64,000 nt of DNA. Source: an uncultured Succinivibrionaceae bacterium (GTDB taxonomy: Bacteria > Pseudomonadota > Gammaproteobacteria > Enterobacterales > Succinivibrionaceae). Both the position numbers and the translations under genes were made by a program. The stretch spans positions 79,916 through 143,915 of the forward strand of contig CALXYT010000002.1 of NCBI GenBank assembly GCA_944393045.1, in the 5' to 3' direction. Positions 40,501 to 49,354 of the stretch are shown here, piece after piece. The notes under the pieces were generated by a model. It saw only the letters and a list, made by a program, of their open reading frames with translations, made no database searches and had not been told where the DNA came from. Each line of letters starts with the position of its first letter. The stretch's first letter is position 1.

Positions 40501-40974
40501 ACGAGGACCTAATTGAATTAAAGTGGCGTTATCTGACTCCCAAAACTTTAAATATAAATCAGATTCTGAGGCAATATTATCACCACCTACTTTTAAGGTG
40601 AAATCTGCATCTAAGACACTAACAAAATCATTTTGCGCTAAGATTAAAGACTCATCTTTTTTCTCAGTACCAAACATAATGTAAAGAGGTACTTTATAAG
40701 AGCTTAAATTATTTTTTAAAGCCTTATTAGAAAGCTTAAAAAGTTCAGCAATAATCTCTTTATCTTGCTTTAATAATACTTGTTGCTCTGTTTGACTGGC
40801 TGATTTATACTTTCGATAACGATAAATAGCATAAATTATTGCTACAATCAAAGCTGTAAGTACAATAGAAATCAATAACCATAAAATCCAGCGATACTGT
40901 GGATCAACAATAAAGGCGCCATAAGTAATTGCTAAGGAAGAAATTAATAAGGCTATAATTACAATCTTTAACAT
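37546..40974 (-). CDS. tssM: T6SS membrane complex protein TssM (IcmF family)
   Basis: Inner-membrane protein that spans the periplasm and binds TssJ and TssL. The 1142 residues start with two hydrophobic segments (about 1-20 and 28-50). A cytoplasmic domain carries IcmF-type sequence (LKVPVFLALTKADAIKDF), followed by a third membrane segment at about 410-430 and a large periplasmic part. The place where many TssM proteins have a Walker A loop reads IMFGTEKKDESLI here, so NTP binding by the classical motif looks lost. It lies between tssL and the kinase gene, which it overlaps. Confidence 0.93.
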   Translation of the reverse strand: MLKIVIIALLISSLAITYGAFIVDPQYRWILWLLISIVLTALIVAIIYAIYRYRKYKSASQTEQQVLLKQDKEIIAELFKLSNKALKNNLSSYKVPLYIMFGTEKKDESLILAQNDFVSVLDADFTLKVGGDNIASESDLYLKFWESDNATLIQLGPRIIDEEGADPDLWQEFIRILNKYRSQQACNGFIYTLGCSFVQTGDKLYHDKVIHSVRDAILVFNRSVGLKVPVFLALTKADAIKDFVVFYKYFADTKPEKPLGFVIKHKDRKQFDFEDYEAKCKQFVEYFSKNTLLFLKNIPEHDARSVLSFPYQMALFFNLLEDNIRSLTKENKLKKSVWLFGIYFLVPNQQDTRFDLLSQLIASRADFATDAKTSDSSYDKKRYFVANLFAQTINNYANLSGVNYSKKLLHIISYSVKLIVVLALIGYGAVHYYQNWRAYVETKDEMVHFIEQYHKEVTKISFIDDASLNDLVYVLERVRKKSLELDERFKFYQIVSYDQWAMPKAFKKFYQDELKQLFLRKLELVLRNSLYRLETTGNEDIIYTGAGAYMMLFDKKILDKDYFYEYIDKQVLAQIYFDSNGKTSLKKLIDDLFATNYDKSTLSEDTELVTNIKHKFDAVSVDDMLYELVKLDKRNSYKVDFMPKFGKNFSSIFSFPPSYKGYFIPFMFTREGFLSIDLSPSSPELKRFIKNLKLIKSNIDLSDESVRSIILRVQRKYYNDYIDHWTDIINNVEIAGFASFDETKNAFEKINSSHNGALDTFIKVFVENTNLTKVYDTLKVDSSTETSQDLKPIQKNYLNGLAIASEFEGYYNFIGVNSDLEYSQELAVPYNTMMKDIQTIGNIYRQIDKNVGTRSKNVFNYVIKNLLNDVSNIDLLAIIDDDTPVFFSNVLTSLSNSFSSNISIELNNYLRERWNSTVLRYYDTHFNNKFPFALDTANEASIASFEEFFKPDGYLDGFYKTYLSNFVLKNEDGYYEVNENSLFYIDVPYAVLELYALNDAIKSGFFIQDKLSLRFELLPRKLSSKAKLFEYKDGLSHCSYNQGPRQTCGVVWPANNTDITLSFMAAANSYSYGKRYKSEWGILKVILDESNSSFAQVVNAGAHTWIYSIDDYSIVYDVKVKDGDNQNVELYLLQKFQCLPWK

Positions 40975-40990
40975 AAATATTGTATCTCCC

Positions 40991-41962
40991 TTAATTATTA
41001 GTTCTTAATAAAGCATTAGGGTCTTTATGATTTATCACTTTAATGCGATTTTTATTACCAGGTGCCTTTTTAGTAGGTAGTTCTATAGAAACTTGTTTAT
41101 CTTGCAAAAGCTTAGTTTGCTCTGTTATGTGTTTATTTATATCCTGAGTTACTTCTTTGCCAATAGTAGATAAACTTTTTGTGGTGCTTAAATATTTAAT
41201 CTGCATACCTACAAACACCACTACCATAGCTAAACAAAGATAATATACCAAATACTTATATCTAAGCCCTACAAAAGGTTTTCCACCTTTAGTAGGTAAA
41301 GTTGCCTCCGGTAATGATAAATTTGGTTCCTGATGATAATGCTCAAGCAAGGTAAAGACATATGATTTAATTTCGTAAAGCTCATTTTGGTCAGTATCAG
41401 AGTATTTCCCCTTAAATCCTAAAATAAGCAAAATATAAACTAATTCAATAAAATCAATTAATAATTTAGGCTGCTGACAGGCTTTATCTAACAGCACAAA
41501 AAAGATTTCACCCCCGTTACGCTGAGTAAACATAGACGAGAGTAAAGAATGATTTACCCACCCACCTTTCTCGCCCCAAGAGGTATGCGCAATTGCCTCA
41601 TCTAAGGCAACACACAGCACATATGTTGATTTTTCGATAACGCTTGGATGATAATCAAAAGTAATAGATTTACTCTTAAAATCACGTAACAAGTCTAATA
41701 ACTGTAACCTAAAATTGCCTAAATCAAAAGGTTTATCCTGACGCGGAACAGATAATAATACTAAAATAATAGGAGTTGCTAACTCTAATAACCCATTAGT
41801 ATAAAAATTTATATAATGAGGTAATTTAAAGCCATCACAAGTGGCAAGTTCGCTAATAGTATGCATAATCTTAGTAGCATTAGCAGTGTCTTTACTATCA
41901 ATAGTAGTATTGTTACTGTTGCTAATATCTACTGTTGCTTCTTCTTGAAATATTCCAGCCAC
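40991..41962 (-). CDS. tssL: T6SS membrane complex protein TssL (DotU family)
   Basis: Partner of TssM in the inner membrane, with a cytoplasmic N-terminal helical domain that contacts the baseplate. Family blocks include CVALDEAIAHTSWGEKGGWV and the later LGFKGKYSD. A single transmembrane helix lies at about 230-255, near the C-terminus. A ~60-residue basic tail follows, without a peptidoglycan-binding domain. The length is 323. It lies 16 bp after tssK and before tssM. Confidence 0.93.
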   Translation of the reverse strand: MAGIFQEEATVDISNSNNTTIDSKDTANATKIMHTISELATCDGFKLPHYINFYTNGLLELATPIILVLLSVPRQDKPFDLGNFRLQLLDLLRDFKSKSITFDYHPSVIEKSTYVLCVALDEAIAHTSWGEKGGWVNHSLLSSMFTQRNGGEIFFVLLDKACQQPKLLIDFIELVYILLILGFKGKYSDTDQNELYEIKSYVFTLLEHYHQEPNLSLPEATLPTKGGKPFVGLRYKYLVYYLCLAMVVVFVGMQIKYLSTTKSLSTIGKEVTQDINKHITEQTKLLQDKQVSIELPTKKAPGNKNRIKVINHKDPNALLRTNN

Positions 41963-41978
41963 TTAACTCACCCTTTTA

Positions 41979-43310
41979 TTACTTTATAACATTTAACTCA
42001 ACTGTTACATCACGTAATTTCTCATCAATATGTAAAGCGATAGGTTCATCTTTATTAATAATACTTAACCATAGTGGAGATCTAGTATCAATCTCAAAAT
42101 ATGCGGCATTGATTTTACTCTTTAACTCAGCAGGAGCTACTGGTAAGTTACGAATAGGCACCCCTGATAGCGCATTTATTACAATATTAGCTATTTCAGA
42201 ATTACCGGCAATCTTACTTGATTTTGGAAATTCATTAATAAGCGTTGTTATATCGCACGATGCTGATACTACTAAGATAAATCTTGCATCTTGATATAAT
42301 GAGCGATCCTTAATCATCGCACGCAATAAATGACGAGAAACAAAGAGTGAATCATCCCAAGCAACAGTAGTTACATTATCCGACTGTACATCACGCAAAC
42401 ATTCATGAATTAACCCAAAAACCTCAGAAAAAATATTATATAAATTACTAAAATTCCATAACTGCATTTTTGGGGGCTCTTTGCCCTCTAGGCCATACAT
42501 TTTGCCAACCATACAAATGCAGAAAAAATAAAGTGTTCTTGGATTTAGATAAGTTTTTGAGTTCTGGGAAAACTCACGCCATATAGGACTCCACTCTGCT
42601 AAAGCTGACATCCACATAACATCGCGAATCATACTCTGATAACTCTTATTATTCGAAAAACTTGCTATACGCTTAGAGACCATTTGCACTCTATGCTCAA
42701 GTTTATCGTAAATATAACTGATGTTATCTAGCACATAACTTGAAATAATAATATTGGTACACAGTGGAATAAAAGCCTCATTTAAGACTACGCCACTTGA
42801 GGCTGTGCATTCACTTACCTCAGCAATAGGCAATACTAAATAGCTATCAAGTTTTTCGGATGATAACTTTAATGAAAGGTTTAAATCGGCAACCTCTACT
42901 TTAACAGGTTCGCTATTTTGCTCAGTATTATCATAAACCTCAATATCATAGGAGCGATAACGAGTTTTTACCTTATCACCATACTCAACAATAACACTCC
43001 CCTCTCGATAAACAGGCAAGGCTAGATATACTATTTCATGCGATACCCCTTCAGGAATATCGATAACTAGCTCTTTAGTTACCTCAAAAGATGTACCGTC
43101 CTGAAAAATTCCTTTAGCTCGCTTAATGCCTAGTTTTCCTAAATCAAGTAATGTTCTATCAAGCTCTAAAGCGCTAAACCCAAAAAGCGCATTTAAATTA
43201 GTTTCGCTAATTAACTCTTTTACAAAGCTTTCATGATAAAGACAAGTTTGTTGCAAATGTTGTGGTGTTAAAAATAAGCCTTCAGACCAAACGACTTTCT
43301 GATTTGCCAT
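41979..43310 (-). CDS. tssK: T6SS baseplate protein TssK
   Basis: Trimeric adaptor joining the baseplate to the TssJLM membrane complex. The N-terminus KVVWSEGLFLTPQHLQQTCL is the family hallmark (WxEGxFLxPQHxQQ). The length of 443 residues is standard. It sits directly after tssJ (4 bp), in the common tssJ-K-L-M order. Confidence 0.95.
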   Translation of the reverse strand: MANQKVVWSEGLFLTPQHLQQTCLYHESFVKELISETNLNALFGFSALELDRTLLDLGKLGIKRAKGIFQDGTSFEVTKELVIDIPEGVSHEIVYLALPVYREGSVIVEYGDKVKTRYRSYDIEVYDNTEQNSEPVKVEVADLNLSLKLSSEKLDSYLVLPIAEVSECTASSGVVLNEAFIPLCTNIIISSYVLDNISYIYDKLEHRVQMVSKRIASFSNNKSYQSMIRDVMWMSALAEWSPIWREFSQNSKTYLNPRTLYFFCICMVGKMYGLEGKEPPKMQLWNFSNLYNIFSEVFGLIHECLRDVQSDNVTTVAWDDSLFVSRHLLRAMIKDRSLYQDARFILVVSASCDITTLINEFPKSSKIAGNSEIANIVINALSGVPIRNLPVAPAELKSKINAAYFEIDTRSPLWLSIINKDEPIALHIDEKLRDVTVELNVIK

Positions 43311-43314
43311 AATC

Positions 43315-43794
43315 CTAATCCTTTTTCTTTAATTCTGCTTTAACACCATTGATATAAAGCTCAAGCTCTAAATCACTACTTGTGTCCTTAACAGGAAGTA
43401 TTACCTTACCACTAGCATTATCGTATTGTGAAAAACCTACCACCGCCCCCACAAAAGCTGTTTTTTCAGCTAAACGCACTTCTACATGTTCTTTGGAGTT
43501 TGGTAATACGCTACTTAATGTTTTACTACTAATAAAATCAGGTCCTAATACCCCATTGGCATCGTTATATAAATCGATAAATAATGCTTTATTAAACATT
43601 TCATCACTACCTAATTGCACAATTTGCACCGAAACTGAAGTAGCTTCATCATCAATATTAGGATTTATCTTATCATCAGCATTAATATTAACTATTAACT
43701 TTGGTGGTTCGCTCCCCCAAAACTTCAAGGAGCATCCACATAGAGTTACAGCACCAAAGATAAGAAATAATGCTACTAGATATTTTTTTATCAT
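43315..43794 (-). CDS. tssJ: T6SS outer membrane lipoprotein TssJ
   Basis: Anchors the TssM periplasmic domain to the outer membrane. The 159 residues begin with a lipoprotein signal; the lipobox TLCGC places the lipidated Cys at residue 21. The mature domain starts with the beta-strand pattern PPKLIVNINADDKINPN seen in TssJ (residues after the linker). It is followed by tssK, the expected neighbour. Confidence 0.92.
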   Translation of the reverse strand: MIKKYLVALFLIFGAVTLCGCSLKFWGSEPPKLIVNINADDKINPNIDDEATSVSVQIVQLGSDEMFNKALFIDLYNDANGVLGPDFISSKTLSSVLPNSKEHVEVRLAEKTAFVGAVVGFSQYDNASGKVILPVKDTSSDLELELYINGVKAELKKKD

Positions 43795-43826
43795 ATATGT
43801 ATCTACTTTTATCGTGGTAAATTTCG

Positions 43827-44870
43827 TTAATTATTACTGTTTTTTATTATCTCAAGCGATTCTCTAAAATACATTATAAACTTCTGTTGCCATTCATTAC
43901 TCTCAATATTATGGTTATAATATTCTTGATAAGTTTTCCAGTAATTTGGTCTAAAAAAGAATGACTTATTAAAAATCATACTAGTTTCAACAAACTTTTT
44001 AGGCCCCATTTCCTTAAAAATTCTATCTAATGCCATAAGCATGGCTTTTTCCATGATCTCTTGCTGTCTTTTTATGGCGATTTGTAGCGTTAAAAAAGAC
44101 ATATCACTATTACCTTCGGCAAGTTCTCCAAGTGGAGTATCGATTATTTCATTATTGCGATCAAATGGATTATTACCAAACATATTTCTACCATCAAGCG
44201 ATAATGGCTTAGGTGCTCTTGGAGCAATACTGCTCTTACCAACTTGAGTGGTAGATGAAACTAAAAAAGGATCTTCTCGTATTTCAAATTCTTTAGCATC
44301 ATCTAAAATATCATCTTTCGGTTGTAAGTCGATATCAAGATTATTACTTTTAGTATAATCATAACTTGTTGCTGTTACGTAAGGATCATTATTTTTTTTT
44401 ACATCGACATTTAAAAAAGGATCTGGAAAAGCTAAATTATCATCTGTGGTTTTATTGACCTCTTTACTTTCACCAGGTTTACTATCTTTATCCTTAGTAA
44501 ATGGATCAAACACTTCCTCATTTTTTTGAGATGATTTATTATTTTCTACCTCATCTATTGATATTATTAGCGTATAACCACCAATCCCTAAAACGTCCCC
44601 ATCATTTAAGCCAATACTTTTATTACGCCCCAAAGGAGTTTTAGCACGATTTATAAAAACCCCATTAGTACTTAAATCAGTAATAAGGTAACTATTTCCG
44701 GATAAAGTAATTTCTGCGTGCACATTAGATACTATACGAGAAGCATCATTTAACACTAATGTTGAGTCATTACCACGACCAATTTTGCCGCCCTCTTTTG
44801 GAAAAACCACATACCATTTAGTAACAGTTTCCCCACGAGGTGAATCAATAATTCTTACTGATAATGCCAT
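43827..44870 (-). CDS. T6SS-associated FHA domain protein (TagH/Fha-like)
   Basis: The 347 residues have an N-terminal FHA phosphothreonine-binding domain at about 25-105 (GGKIGRGNDSTLVLND, then SNVHAEI and LSTNGVFIN). A long low-complexity acidic Asp/Lys linker follows. The C-terminal domain (from ~255) begins SFLTLQIAIKRQQEIME and resembles the TagH/VasC/ImpI C-terminal region. In Pseudomonas, Fha1 is phosphorylated by PpkA to activate T6SS. The kinase-like gene downstream is the likely partner here. Confidence 0.85.
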   Translation of the reverse strand: MALSVRIIDSPRGETVTKWYVVFPKEGGKIGRGNDSTLVLNDASRIVSNVHAEITLSGNSYLITDLSTNGVFINRAKTPLGRNKSIGLNDGDVLGIGGYTLIISIDEVENNKSSQKNEEVFDPFTKDKDSKPGESKEVNKTTDDNLAFPDPFLNVDVKKNNDPYVTATSYDYTKSNNLDIDLQPKDDILDDAKEFEIREDPFLVSSTTQVGKSSIAPRAPKPLSLDGRNMFGNNPFDRNNEIIDTPLGELAEGNSDMSFLTLQIAIKRQQEIMEKAMLMALDRIFKEMGPKKFVETSMIFNKSFFFRPNYWKTYQEYYNHNIESNEWQQKFIMYFRESLEIIKNSNN

Positions 44871-44880
44871 GTTCTATCCT

Positions 44881-45618
44881 TTACTTTATTCTGTTACACA
44901 TTCGTAAGGAGTTATTAAACTTACTTAAAAAATCTGGATAATGATTTAAAAAGTCTTTATTTATATAAAAACCTTTAGGAATTTTAGTTAAAAACCGTTT
45001 GGTAAATTCAATATTATGAGCTTTTTCATATCTAGTTACCTCATCTAAAACCTCAACAAATAAATTAACGCCACCATTCAATAGTAAAGAAGTCATTTCA
45101 GCTAATGAATTAGAAGCTATTACATTATAAATGCCAAGATTAGTTAAATATAAATGCTCAGCTGAGCCATACTTAACTGCTACTTTATAGTTTTTTCGAT
45201 TTATTAAGCTCACAAGCTTCTTAATATCAGTAGCTAAGTTTTCTTCTCTATTGCGAACTTTACTAAACACTAAAACAAAGTTTTCTGAAAAAACTGGCTC
45301 TGAAAACACTGCATACTTATCACGAGCATCATTTTTAGAAACAAAAGGCAAAATATTAAAATTGCCCATTTTAAATAAATATTGCGCCTTTACCCAATCA
45401 ACACTATAAATTTCATACTTAAATGGAACTTTATGAGCGATGCAGTCTAATAGCATAATAGCTTTACCTGAAAAATTACCATCAGGTAAAACCGTAACAT
45501 CCTCTTTGTCAAAAGCTAACTTAATAAGTGGATACTTTTTAGCGGAGCTTTGGGCAAAAGCAATATTTACCATTACCAATAGTAACAATACTACCAGATA
45601 ACGACTAATGCTCTTCAT
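44881..45618 (-). CDS. periplasmic solute-binding-like protein inside the T6SS operon
   Basis: The 245 residues begin with a Sec signal peptide (cleavage after IAFA, about residue 22). The fold signature is that of family 3 solute-binding proteins: FSGKAIMLLDCIAHKVPF early on, then YKVAVKYGSAEHLYL and LLLNGGVNLFVEV. No transporter genes are near. It lies 10 bp from the FHA gene and 22 bp from clpV, so it is co-transcribed with T6SS genes. It is not one of the 13 core components. It could sense a periplasmic ligand, regulate assembly or be a cargo-related protein; none of this can be decided from sequence. Confidence 0.7.
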   Translation of the reverse strand: MKSISRYLVVLLLLVMVNIAFAQSSAKKYPLIKLAFDKEDVTVLPDGNFSGKAIMLLDCIAHKVPFKYEIYSVDWVKAQYLFKMGNFNILPFVSKNDARDKYAVFSEPVFSENFVLVFSKVRNREENLATDIKKLVSLINRKNYKVAVKYGSAEHLYLTNLGIYNVIASNSLAEMTSLLLNGGVNLFVEVLDEVTRYEKAHNIEFTKRFLTKIPKGFYINKDFLNHYPDFLSKFNNSLRMCNRIK

Positions 45619-45640
45619 CTTTAGCTCCGCCTAATTTATC

Positions 45641-48253
45641 CTACTCAATGGTAATAGAAAACTCATTCTCTATACAGTCTACCACAACCTTAGTAATAGG
45701 CAACCCTTCACTTAAGCGCAAAATACAAGTGTTTGCAAGCTTTGGCATAATGGTGCGATTGATAATTTGCTCAATAGCTCTACCACCAGTTTCAGGTGAA
45801 TTATTGCGCGCAACTAATGCCTCAATAACCTTTTCGCCACAAACAAATTGTGCCTTATAACGATCTGTAATACGCTTTTTAATGCGATCTAAAGAGATTT
45901 GCGCAATCTTCCCAAGCTCCTCATCATTTAATGGATAATATGGAACTATCGTAGTTCTACCTAAGAAAGCAGGTTTAAAGAATTTCTGTAAAGAAGGCAT
46001 GATTGCTTTAGTAAGATCTTTAATATTTGGTCTTTCATTCCTACAAGCATCACAAACAGCCATATCACCTGCATTGGATGTCATAATAATAATGGTATTC
46101 TTAAAATCCACTAAGCGTCCTTCACTATCACTAATTGCCCCTTTATCAAAAATCTGATAAAAAATATCATGCACTGAAGGATGTGCTTTTTCCATTTCAT
46201 CAAGCAATAATACACTATAAGGATTGCGTCTTACGGCCTCAGTTAAAACACCACCTTTACCGTAACCTACGTAACCTGCAGGGGAGCCTAATAACATTGA
46301 TACTTTATGCTCTTCTTTAAACTCTGTCATATTAATGGTAATTAAATTCTTCTCACCGCCATATAATAAATCAGTTAAAGCTAAGGCTGTTTCCGTCTTG
46401 CCTACACCACTTGGACCGCACATTAAAAACACTCCTAATGGTTTACGAGGATCGGTAAGACCTGCTCGAGAGGTACGTATAGCCTGAGAAATTTCAGCTA
46501 TCGGGGTAAGTTGCCCTATCACACGCTTACCTATAAGCTTCTCAAGTTTCATAAGACGAGAAACCTCATCTTTTACCATATTACCAACAGGAATTGCCGT
46601 CCAAAGCGAAATTACCTCAGCTATTGCCTCGTAACCAACACTTGATAATACTAAAGGTACCTCACCTTGGAGTTTATGCAAATCTTCAATGAGCCTATCA
46701 AGTTCTTGTTTCTCTGGTAAAGACTTTATCTCCTCGCCTGCGATAAATTTATCATTTAAGAGATTTTGTAGTTCAATAATTTTTGCGACTTGCGCTTTTT
46801 CCCCTTCCCAAGCCTTAGCTAAAGTTTGAGCCTGTTCTTCTTTAGTTGTAATGCTCTCTTTAGTTAATGCTATTTCCTCTTCCTTTTTGCCGTAAATAGC
46901 ATCTTCATACATTAATGCCTGAAGCATTTTTTGCAAACAAGAAATTTCTTCTTTTAAAGTATCAAGTTTTTGAGGAGTAGAACTTTGACTTAACCCAATT
47001 CTTGAGCAGGCAGTATCTAATAAAGAAATAGCCTTATCAGGTAATTTACGTTCTGGTAAATATCTTATAGATAAGTTTACCGCAGCCTCTATTGCCTCTT
47101 GCTTAATATTTACATGATGATGCTTCTCTAAACTAAGCTTAATACCACTAAGCATCTCCATTGCAATCTTAGCACTTGGCTCTTTTACCGCTACTAGCTG
47201 AAATCTACGAGTAAGGGCTGCATCTGCCTCAAAATACTGTTTATACTCAGCCCAAGTAGTAGCAGCAATAGAACGAATTTCCCCACGAGCTAAAGCAGGT
47301 TTTAAGATATTAGCCGCATCATTTTGTCCAGCAGCTCCACCAGCCCCGATTAAAGTATGCGCTTCATCGATGAACATAATAATAGGTTTTTCTGCCTGCT
47401 TAATTTCCGTAAGCACATCTTTTAAACGATTTTCAAATTCACCTTTAATACTTGCCCCTGCCTGAAGAGCAGCTAAATCTAAGCTATATAACTCAACATT
47501 TTTTAATTGATTAGGTACATTACCATTTACAATCTCTTGCGCAAGACCTTCTACAATAGCTGTTTTACCAACGCCAGGATCGCCTACTAAAATAGGACTA
47601 TTTTGGCGTCTGCGACATAAAATATCGATAGCCATTCTTATTTCTGGCACTCTGCCAATAACAGGATCTAATTTTCCTTCACGAGCAAGCTTAGTTACAT
47701 TGCTGGCATATTTATTTAATGCCCCAGTTACATGAACATCACTTTCTTCCTGCCCATTTGTCCCTCCTGGAGTTTTATTTAATGTAGCAGGTTTTAAGGC
47801 ATCAATAGCACTCTTTATAACCGTTTCTGATAATTCACTTACCCAATTTAATAAAGAGCCACCGTAACTTGCCTCATTTACCCTATATTTTAAAACCAGC
47901 AATAAATGAAGCTCACTAATACTTTGCTTATTAGTATTTAATGATGCTAATAACCAAGCATCTTTTAGCATTTCTACTAAGCTTGGTGACAAACTGGGAG
48001 CCTGAGTATTACCTTTAGGGAAAGTATTAATTTCTCTAGTAACTCGTTCAATCAGCGCATCACGTGAAATCTTACCTTTTGCTACTACCTCAAGCCATTT
48101 AGAATCATTCTCTGTTAGACATTGTAAAAACAAATGTTCTAACTCAATAGAAAAATTGCCATTGGTCATAGCAGAAGCTGCAGCTTTTTCAAGAAACTCT
48201 TTTAAATTAGGAGAAATTTTTCCTATTAAGTTTCGTAAATCAACGTTTATCAC
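45641..48253 (-). CDS. clpV: T6SS sheath-recycling ATPase ClpV (TssH)
   Basis: Hexameric Hsp100 ATPase that disassembles contracted TssB/TssC sheath. The 870 residues contain an N-terminal Clp repeat domain, Walker A GDPGVGKT near 223 and a second Walker A GPSGVGKT near 610. A coiled-coil M-domain lies between them and a Clp C-terminal domain at the end. The start is GTG at 48253 with AAGGAGAG 4 nt upstream; it begins MINVDLRNLIGKISPNLKEF, as ClpV proteins do. Confidence 0.95.
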   Translation of the reverse strand: MINVDLRNLIGKISPNLKEFLEKAAASAMTNGNFSIELEHLFLQCLTENDSKWLEVVAKGKISRDALIERVTREINTFPKGNTQAPSLSPSLVEMLKDAWLLASLNTNKQSISELHLLLVLKYRVNEASYGGSLLNWVSELSETVIKSAIDALKPATLNKTPGGTNGQEESDVHVTGALNKYASNVTKLAREGKLDPVIGRVPEIRMAIDILCRRRQNSPILVGDPGVGKTAIVEGLAQEIVNGNVPNQLKNVELYSLDLAALQAGASIKGEFENRLKDVLTEIKQAEKPIIMFIDEAHTLIGAGGAAGQNDAANILKPALARGEIRSIAATTWAEYKQYFEADAALTRRFQLVAVKEPSAKIAMEMLSGIKLSLEKHHHVNIKQEAIEAAVNLSIRYLPERKLPDKAISLLDTACSRIGLSQSSTPQKLDTLKEEISCLQKMLQALMYEDAIYGKKEEEIALTKESITTKEEQAQTLAKAWEGEKAQVAKIIELQNLLNDKFIAGEEIKSLPEKQELDRLIEDLHKLQGEVPLVLSSVGYEAIAEVISLWTAIPVGNMVKDEVSRLMKLEKLIGKRVIGQLTPIAEISQAIRTSRAGLTDPRKPLGVFLMCGPSGVGKTETALALTDLLYGGEKNLITINMTEFKEEHKVSMLLGSPAGYVGYGKGGVLTEAVRRNPYSVLLLDEMEKAHPSVHDIFYQIFDKGAISDSEGRLVDFKNTIIIMTSNAGDMAVCDACRNERPNIKDLTKAIMPSLQKFFKPAFLGRTTIVPYYPLNDEELGKIAQISLDRIKKRITDRYKAQFVCGEKVIEALVARNNSPETGGRAIEQIINRTIMPKLANTCILRLSEGLPITKVVVDCIENEFSITIE

Positions 48254-48334
48254 ACTACTCTCCTTAAAGGCTACAGAAAATTGTTATATACAAAAAAATT
48301 ATCGTAGTTATAAGCACTCTTAAATCTTAAGACC

Positions 48335-49354
48335 TCACATTCTTCTGCGATAATACCTAGATGTTTTTATAGGTATTTTCACCATAAAGTCTTTATCACT
48401 GGCACTTAAACATAGATTCTTACCTAAACAAAGGTTTTTATCCTTAAGACCTATTTTACTTTGAGGTAAAAAATTCTTATTTACTAATAGATTTAATACA
48501 TAAGCTTTATCATTACCTAAATAAAAAGTAATTAGCTCGTCTATAGCATTAAAAAGATTTGGGGTATTATTCATTTGCTCATATTGCGCCATATCGCTTA
48601 CCACAATAGATATATCTAAAAAATTGCCATACATATTGACCCTTGAGCCTAACTGAATATTTTCTCCTAAAATATTATTACCCTTTTCATGGGTAGTTAT
48701 TTTAGTAAGGACACTTTTAGATAACTTTCTAACTTGCAAAGGGGCATATTGCGCTTTAAAGTCATAACTAAAATAAGAACGTAGTAATTTAAGTAAAGTT
48801 GCAATATTATTACTTTTAGCCCCTAAAAAGCTTATGAACCTTATTAAGCTGCACTTATCAAGGTAACGAAACTCAAAACCTATATTTACCCCTAGTAAAG
48901 TACCTAATAAATCACTTATCTTATATTGCGTATTGCGCCTAGAAAAACTTTCTTCTTCTTTTTGTCTTATTAAGTTATATTTATTATGACTTGCTATTGC
49001 TAATGTATAGTATCTATTCTCAAACATTTGCAAAAAGTCACATCCTGCACTATCACCATCGTGATAATCATTTAATAACCTAATAGTAAACATTCTAGGC
49101 ATCACCCCATTAATACCTAAAAGGGCTGGATAATTTAAGCTTATCTCAAATCTATTATCTTTAAATTTAACGTTCTCAACCTTACTGGTAGCATAAGAAG
49201 CTTCTACTGAACTCTTAAACTCAATAGTAAAATTTATGCCTGTAATTTCACGATAGTGCTTAATTATCTGACAGATATTAGTTACATCAGCATTATCAAG
49301 GTAATTTTGTTTAACCTTGGTAATTAATGGTAGCTTGGCTATATCTTCTTGCAT
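48335..49354 (-). CDS. tssG: T6SS baseplate protein TssG
   Basis: Baseplate wedge component that binds TssF and TssE. The 339 residues include the family blocks NGVMPRMFTIRLLNDYHDGD and FLQMFENRYY, and QLGSRVNMYGNFLDISI later. It overlaps the 3' end of tssF by 16 nt. An 81-bp spacer with no feature separates it from clpV. Confidence 0.92.
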   Translation of the reverse strand: MQEDIAKLPLITKVKQNYLDNADVTNICQIIKHYREITGINFTIEFKSSVEASYATSKVENVKFKDNRFEISLNYPALLGINGVMPRMFTIRLLNDYHDGDSAGCDFLQMFENRYYTLAIASHNKYNLIRQKEEESFSRRNTQYKISDLLGTLLGVNIGFEFRYLDKCSLIRFISFLGAKSNNIATLLKLLRSYFSYDFKAQYAPLQVRKLSKSVLTKITTHEKGNNILGENIQLGSRVNMYGNFLDISIVVSDMAQYEQMNNTPNLFNAIDELITFYLGNDKAYVLNLLVNKNFLPQSKIGLKDKNLCLGKNLCLSASDKDFMVKIPIKTSRYYRRRM

